Shown one piece after another: positions 58,573-64,000 of a stretch of DNA of 64,000 nt. The notes below the pieces were generated by a model. The model made no database searches. It was not told where the DNA came from and saw nothing but the letters and a program-made list of their open reading frames with translations. The stretch lies in the NCBI GenBank assembly GCA_902728285.1, contig CACVBU010000260.1, positions 62,001 to 126,000 on the forward strand. Direction: 5' to 3'. Each line of letters opens with the position of its first letter. The first letter of the stretch is position 1. A program made the position numbers and the translations under genes. This DNA is from Clytia hemisphaerica (Eukaryota > Cnidaria > Hydrozoa > Leptothecata > Clytiidae).

Positions 58573-58983
58573 ATGTCAACTACAACAGAATCGCTTTCAC
58601 CAGCCTCCACAGTTGCTTACGTAAGAATCAAAGAGTTTATTTAAGTAGTCGTAGTCACTCAGATATAACCATTCCATTTCTATTAGTATTAAAATAGCTT
58701 TTCCAGTTTGTACAGTATTATTGATTACATATAGTTTGGTTTTCTTCAGGGTATAGAGGAGGAAGATCAAGGCGTTACCGCTGAATTAGTAACTTATCCA
58801 CAATATCAAGAATATCAAGAATATTACGATGACTATCCAGTTCCAACACCAGAACCATTAGACGACCAAGAATCAGTAGGAATAGGTCAAGCAGCACAAG
58901 ATGAGCAGGAAGGTCAGCAGAAAGGTCAACAGGAAGCACAGCAGCATTTAAGCAATCAAAGAAGTAGTCAAACTTTCGGATGA
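58573..58983 (+). CDS. Possible small two-exon gene overlapping the antisense P-like exon
   Basis: Exon 58573-58620 (MSTTTESLSPASTVAY) ends at the donor GTAAGA. Exon 58750-58983 follows TTTTCTTCAG and reads GIEEEDQGVTAELVTYPQYQ, a Tyr/Pro-rich stretch, then Gln-rich GQQKGQQEAQQHLSN and a stop. Both are in phase 0 and give 93 residues. The last ~20 codons lie antisense to the terminal exon of the P-like transposase, so the stop is supplied by transposon sequence. Low complexity makes this uncertain; an upstream exon may exist. Confidence 0.4.
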
Positions 58984-61754
58984 AGTCCTGAGTGCCTTTG
59001 GTATCAGCTCTTCCTTGAAATTCCAATGTGTTGGTAACTGTTTGGCTTAATACCTAAAATCAAAATGTTTGAACGCTATTGACACAATTTCTTTTCAATA
59101 AATAAAAACAGTAATAAGTAAATTACAAAAAGAGACAAAAATAATTAGAAAACTGTAACCACTTGAACCAACCTGGGCTGCAAGTCGAACACTCATTCTA
59201 GACGAGGGTGTTACTTTCACATGCTCTGTCTTGACCTCTGCAAGATATAAACCAGGGTACTTTTGATTTGAATCATAACTCTTCAAGGAAACGAGATGGT
59301 TCCAACTGATCACCTGGCTGTTAAACTAAAAAAATAGAAAAAGAAACCATCTACTCTCGGGTACCTAATAGCCATTGGGAAAATGTTTTTGAAAGTTCCC
59401 TTTTTTGTCTTCACTCTGTTGTATTAGCCTCTTTTTCAAACATTTTCCACCTAGGACATTTCTATTTCAACGCCCCCGCTTATTAAATTTTGAGATTTTT
59501 CCAACCCAAGGCTATTAGGTACCCGATAGTATAAAATTTCAGACATCGTTCAGCTTGAAGGATTTGCTTGAAAGTGAGTAGAATGATAAAATCACTAATA
59601 AAGCACTTCAGTCAATAACATTTTTCAACAGCTCCATTTCATCATGAACATAAATCAGATTTACATATAATCAATTCTGCAAATCTTTATATCACTGCCA
59701 AAAAACAATTTTAGCCTGTTTCAGCTTGCTTCCAATTAAACTATACTTACAATCAAATTTCTCGTGTTTCGGTTTCCATGTGAATTCTCCCAGTTGTTTC
59801 TTACTGTCTTGATGAGATTAGGAACATCACAAATAAGGTATATCTTCCTGCCTGTTGCACAAAGATTAATAGTGCTATTAATCTTTGTTCAACAGGCAGG
59901 AAGATAAAAAATAAATAAAAAATAAATAAAAAAAAAAAAAAAAAAAAAGGCAAGCTCTTTTCTCCTTTCTTCTATTAGATGACGCCCCATCACAAACAAA
60001 ACACCTTACTTTCAATCCAATTGATTCAATAAAAGCAACTGCATTCCACGCCAATGGGAAAATAACATCACATGTTAAAGATTTAGTTGGAAAATGAGCA
60101 AAAGTAAACAAGAGATTTGAATATATTCCTCTGACCATGAATGCTAATACATGTGTAGCAAGCTCTTTCTCTTTGGCTTCTTCTGAACAAAGTCTTTCTA
60201 ATTTCTCAATCTTATTAGTCACATTATCAAGTTCAACAAAACCAATTAATTTTCTTGATGATTTGTTGTAGACTAACTCTGACTTGATTTTCATTTCGTC
60301 CATTAAAATTGATACATTTTTGGTACGGCTATTGAGTTCTGGTACTTTAGCTTCATCATACAATTTCTTCAATATGTCTGGATTAAAGCCAGCCCCAGGT
60401 TTAGTATAAAAAGTGTAATCAAGTAGGGTAGACTTATGGGGGTAGCTTCAAGAATGCAGTTTTCTTCAGAAACTCATACGTTGCTGGTGATGTGTGATAA
60501 ATTCCCAGGCACCATCTTATGATAATTGGGTGCCATCGCATCTGTTTGGAGTTCTTAAGCTTTGATTGTTTTATTTGTTCTTCAAAAAGTAACCTCATTG
60601 CTGATCCTTCAGGAAGAGAGTTGATTATATCTTTATTTTCTATTGTTGTTTGGAAGGCTGTTCCCAAATTCTCATCAGTTGATACTCCCACATCTTCAAT
60701 AAGCTCCTGCAACCTTTTTTTCAAGTCAAGGTTTTCTTTTTTCAATGCATGATTCTCAGTTTTTTGCTGATTGAGCTTGTAAGACTGCTGCTCAGTGCTC
60801 ATATGTCTATGTGGTATAGAAGAAGACGAAGATGGTTTAATTTCTTGTTTAGCTAAAGGTAAAGGTTCCTTGCTTAAGTTTCCAGTTCAGTGCAATCAAA
60901 TTGGCTCTATATTTCACACAGCTTTCACAACGAGGAAACGAGTCTTTTGAAACAACCATCGTACAGCTTTTATGTCTGACTGTCCTGTCAATACCTAACG
61001 CCATACAGATAACATCATATACTTCTTTTGCGATAACTGAATTTTCTCTGTCCCTGAACACGACATAATTTCCCTCTTCTCGCCTGCTGTTGCAAAGTTC
61101 AATGAAATCATCATTCCCTCGACAAAATGTCAGCTGAGAACATATTTCTAACAACCCTTTACATTGCTCTTCATTAACAACGCTTGGAATTGATGCAAAC
61201 ACCTCATTAGTAGAAATGTCTAAACTGTCTAAGAAGATACTCCAAATTTTGCTATTTGAAACTGAAATAGTCAACAAGTTTCTGAGTTGCAAAATTGGTT
61301 CTGTGCGCTTCGTCATAATTATGTAAGATGTTGATGTCTCTTCTGGAATAACAGCAAATCCTAAAGCTTCAGCATGCAATTTAATAGAAGAAAAGTTCAC
61401 TTGTTTTAAGACTTGCTTTCGACCAGCTTTCTTTTGAGACAAATCATTATTGCAGATATTACATTGATTCGAATGAGGTTCAAAGTTAAAGGGTATCATA
61501 TTTGGTCTATATACTCGGTTTTCTTTTTCAGTAACTCTCTTCATATTTGCTAGCATCTTCCTACACTTTTCACAAATCAATTTTGGATGTATCTCATCAG
61601 AGTCATTTTCAAGGTCAATTCCAAGACAATTTAAAAGCTGTGAAAACTCTGATGCTGCTTTGGGCTTTCTCTTTTTACCATTGTTGACTGTACAGCCACA
61701 CACTCTACATAGATTTTTCAACTCTATCTTGTGGGATTCCATAGTGAACTGCAA
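58940..61754 (-). pseudogene. P-element-like transposase with RAG1-NTR-like zinc region
   Basis: The minus strand opens at ATG 61754. Residues 15-101 have LCRVCG, IDLENDSDEIHPKLICEKC and PHSNQCNIC, three Cys pairs placed like those in the RAG1 N-terminal region (CRICG, IHPxxFCxxC, PHxxxCDIC). A further SFPRCESCVKYR follows near residue 281. Extra bases near 60882 and 60440 shift the frame. Between and after them lie a coiled coil (NHALKKENLDLKKRLQEL), RWHPIIIRWCLGIY, the first acidic motif (LMDEMKIKSEL) and the second (CDGASSNRR). A poly(A/T) and palindrome rearrangement breaks the gene at 59841-59975. The GTP-binding motif (YLICDVPNLIKTVRN) ends at 59751. Exons 59325-59173 (VISWNHLVSLKSYD to SVRLAAQ) and 59053-58940 (TNTLEFQGRADTKGTQDFIR, FDCLN) follow in phase. 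The end is missing. It is not a THAP protein, unlike the copy at 3.2 kb. Confidence 0.8.
59841..59906. repeat. 66-bp near-perfect palindrome at a rearranged exon edge
   Basis: The 32-base arms match at 31 positions around a 2-base spacer. One arm is the genuine start of the P-like exon (CTTTGTGCAACAGGCAGGAA on the minus strand) and the other is its inverted copy, followed by an A-rich tract at 59907-59948. Confidence 0.85.
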
Positions 61755-64000
61755 ATTGTAGCTATTTCACATTTCTGTATTTTTTTCTTTCTAAATGTCT
61801 TCTAGTCCCTGTATAGTTCGAAAGGAAGTTACTACTACAGTAGAAAAATAGTAGAGCAGAAAAACACAAAACATTGAACATGATATGAAGATTATATAAA
61901 TTAACAAATGCAACAAACTGACTGCCCCAACTATACTGGCATATCTGGACATCAAACACACCATCAAATCTGACAGCAAAAATAAGCAGGACAACAAGAA
62001 TATCTTCAAAATTTAGGCGCCTAATTCTTGAACTCTATAACATTGTATAAAATATTCAATAATTTCTTGGGTTTTTTTAATTAAAACTTACCCAGATTGA
62101 AACAAAAACAACAAAAAGCAGTGTTTCGGTTTACACTTACCATGTCACATACATTGAGCCAAGCCACTCCAGAAACAGCCAAGCCACTGCCAATTTTTGC
62201 TTTCTTTGCCTCGTGATACCCAAAAGATTACAGGAAAATTGATTTGGTTGTTCAATAAATTGCCCAAGGTTGTTATTCTGAGCTCAGAAGGATCACCATT
62301 TTCAAGTTTGATTTACTTCGTTGTAGGTCACTTGGCAACACAAAATCTTTCCTATTTTTGCATAATTTCAAATATTTCGAAAGCAGAAAGTATAATCATC
62401 ATATTTAGAAAGTAACCAATCAATTCCAAGATCACGAGAAGGTCAAAATAAGAAAGAATTCTCTTTTTTAAAAACACATCATGTCAGAAAAAGAGAAAAT
62501 TCCACTGACCAAAGACCGCCATGTTGGCTTCCCGTCCCATAACTAACGTCCAGAACAAAAATAAATTTTTTTTCATTGTTTCTCGCGCTTTTTACAATAG
62601 ACTTTTCCCATGAATTAGCATAAATTACGGCGCAAGCGAAGTCCTCCTTTTGACGTCCTTGGTGGATGTCATTTTGCATACTTTCAGCGCTACTTTTTTG
62701 CATAATTTAACTTATTATTTTTTATTTTATGCACCCTTTATATCCCTTGAATTAGTATTGATTTCAATAAAATAAAATAAGTTGAAATTGATGAGGAGCT
62801 CCAAAAAATTACAGGTTAATAGATAGCTTTGTCGAAAAGTTATGACAATTTTTGTCTGCTAGATCCATTTGAAAAAGCAAATTTTGCATCATTTTGGTGC
62901 CATTCTTATTTTAAGGTTTTGCTTGAAAAAGGTTGTAGATTTTTTTCCAAATTGTACCGAAAAGGGCATAAAATTGCCAACTTCAAAGCGTCATATCACC
63001 GGAACCGCTTTTTTCCGAGAGGTCTATGACCCTCATTTTTCGCATTTTTTACCCCTCTTCCGATGGGCCTATTTTAACGGATTAATAAGTGAAATTTTGA
63101 CTGTCCTCCCTAACAAAGAAATCATTTTTCATCAAATTGTGGATTGATTGTCTTGTTGCTGGAAATAATCCTTGTGTGAAGCGACATACAATGGTGCTCA
63201 TTATGCTCAAAAAGTTATTTCATAATCCCAACCCAAAATAATATAAAAAGTTTGTACAAGGAAATCAAGAATTCAAGTAAATCTGCGTCCATTTTGATCC
63301 ATCTTGTCCGCCACTATGAAGTGTCAGCTAAAATTCGAAAAAATATGTCGGCGCCCGAGAATTAATATCTTGTTAAAAAACGCGTTTAATTTCCCGTTTC
63401 CGCGACGATTTAAGAAAATAGACGACATTAACGGAAAAAAGTACGTCAAAAAGCTTAAAAATCCGTCAAATCATAAAAACCGTGACGCGCACCGCTTTTA
63501 CAGCCGAAAGTTATTTTTTAAGTTACGCAAGAATTTTATCATTATCAGCTACTTGAAAAGTGCTGGGCCGAGTTGAATTTCGACATTAAAGTGCCAATTT
63601 CTCTTCCGACAAAAAACCGTCAAATTATGGATTATTGATTTTGACTCATCAATAGGAAATAAATATGGCCCAGCGTTTTCTTGATCATTTGTAAATCTTT
63701 ATAATAAATAAAAAATCGTTGGTTGAAACATGATCCAGCTGAACTGAAAGATCTATTGATAATATTAACGACCGCCCGCAAAAAGCTGTCTAAATCATCG
63801 TGATATGCTGCGAATCCGAGATTTTACCAAAGTATCTTGGAGATGATATTCGTCTATAAAGGATCTTTTCACATTGTACCGCGATGACGACAACAGTTCC
63901 AGAAAAAAAAACACCTAAAGCCAAAAATATCATGATTGAATGGGATTGATCTTCAGGTCGCTTTAATGTCGTGTGCGGTTCGAAAAGATTACTGCCAAAA
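61755..64000. other. AT-rich interval, no gene recognised
   Basis: Short frames (for example 62479-62703 minus, 62869-63147 plus, 63304-63576 plus) lack motifs, splice context or repeats that I recognise. The first few hundred bases upstream of 61754 may contain the promoter and left end of the P-like element. Confidence 0.35.

Noticed and set aside
60850-60875. Acceptor CCTTTAG as an intron end in the second P-like gene
   Set aside because: The following frame reads back through this site (SKEPLPLAKQEIKP), so a one-base insertion upstream fits better than an intron.

Overview
This is AT-rich metazoan nuclear DNA. Genes are split by GT-AG introns, and almost everything recognisable is a transposable element (TE) or a fragment of one. 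The mix is typical of an aquatic invertebrate: a THAP P-element transposase, a RAG1/Transib-type transposase, an APE-type LINE, Ty3/gypsy, many MITEs, and transposon-protein families that I know mainly from cnidarians, sponges and molluscs. A cnidarian, perhaps a hydrozoan, is my best guess; nothing here proves it.

Layout. 1-2.3 kb: 3' part of a decayed LINE. 3.2-5.9 kb (+): THAP-domain P-element-like transposase gene, four in-phase exons, 3' end missing. 7.1-9.8 kb: a MITE with a 9-bp duplication, a 1.2-kb GATA-type microsatellite and a foldback repeat. 10.0-11.0 kb (+): unidentified 316-codon ORF. 11.7-13.3 kb: hairpin MITEs. 14.6-19.7 kb (-): a five-exon gene joining two FYRN/FYRC-like modules to a RAG1/Transib-type DDE core and a zinc-knuckle tail; this is the most interesting object in the window. 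19.8-32.3 kb: hAT-like, foldback and mariner-like non-autonomous elements and tandem repeats. 32.6-38.5 kb: a young Ty3/gypsy element inserted into an exon of an unidentified gene, itself carrying a P-like MITE. 39-45.3 kb: repeats, remains of a TE-protein gene (-), a Pro/Thr-rich exon (-), and a LINE 3' end (-). 45.8-50 kb: a repeat segment related to 29.8-30.7 kb, split by a 3.5-kb DNA transposon. 51.4-54.2 kb: repeats, an inverted pseudogene copy, a probable host gene for a small coiled-coil membrane protein (-), and a minisatellite upstream of it. 55.0-58.0 kb (+): a frameshifted TE-associated protein gene. 58.6-59.0 kb (+): a possible small chimeric gene. 58.9-61.8 kb (-): a second P-element-like transposase whose N-terminus looks like the RAG1 N-terminal zinc region. 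61.8-64 kb: no gene recognised.

The two ends of vertebrate RAG1 therefore seem to have separate relatives in this one window: a RAG1-like catalytic core fused to FYR modules, and a RAG1-NTR-like zinc region fused to a P-element transposase. All homology statements rest on motif reading and remembered family consensus, not on database searches. Exon boundaries are inferred from GT-AG sites that keep the reading frame.
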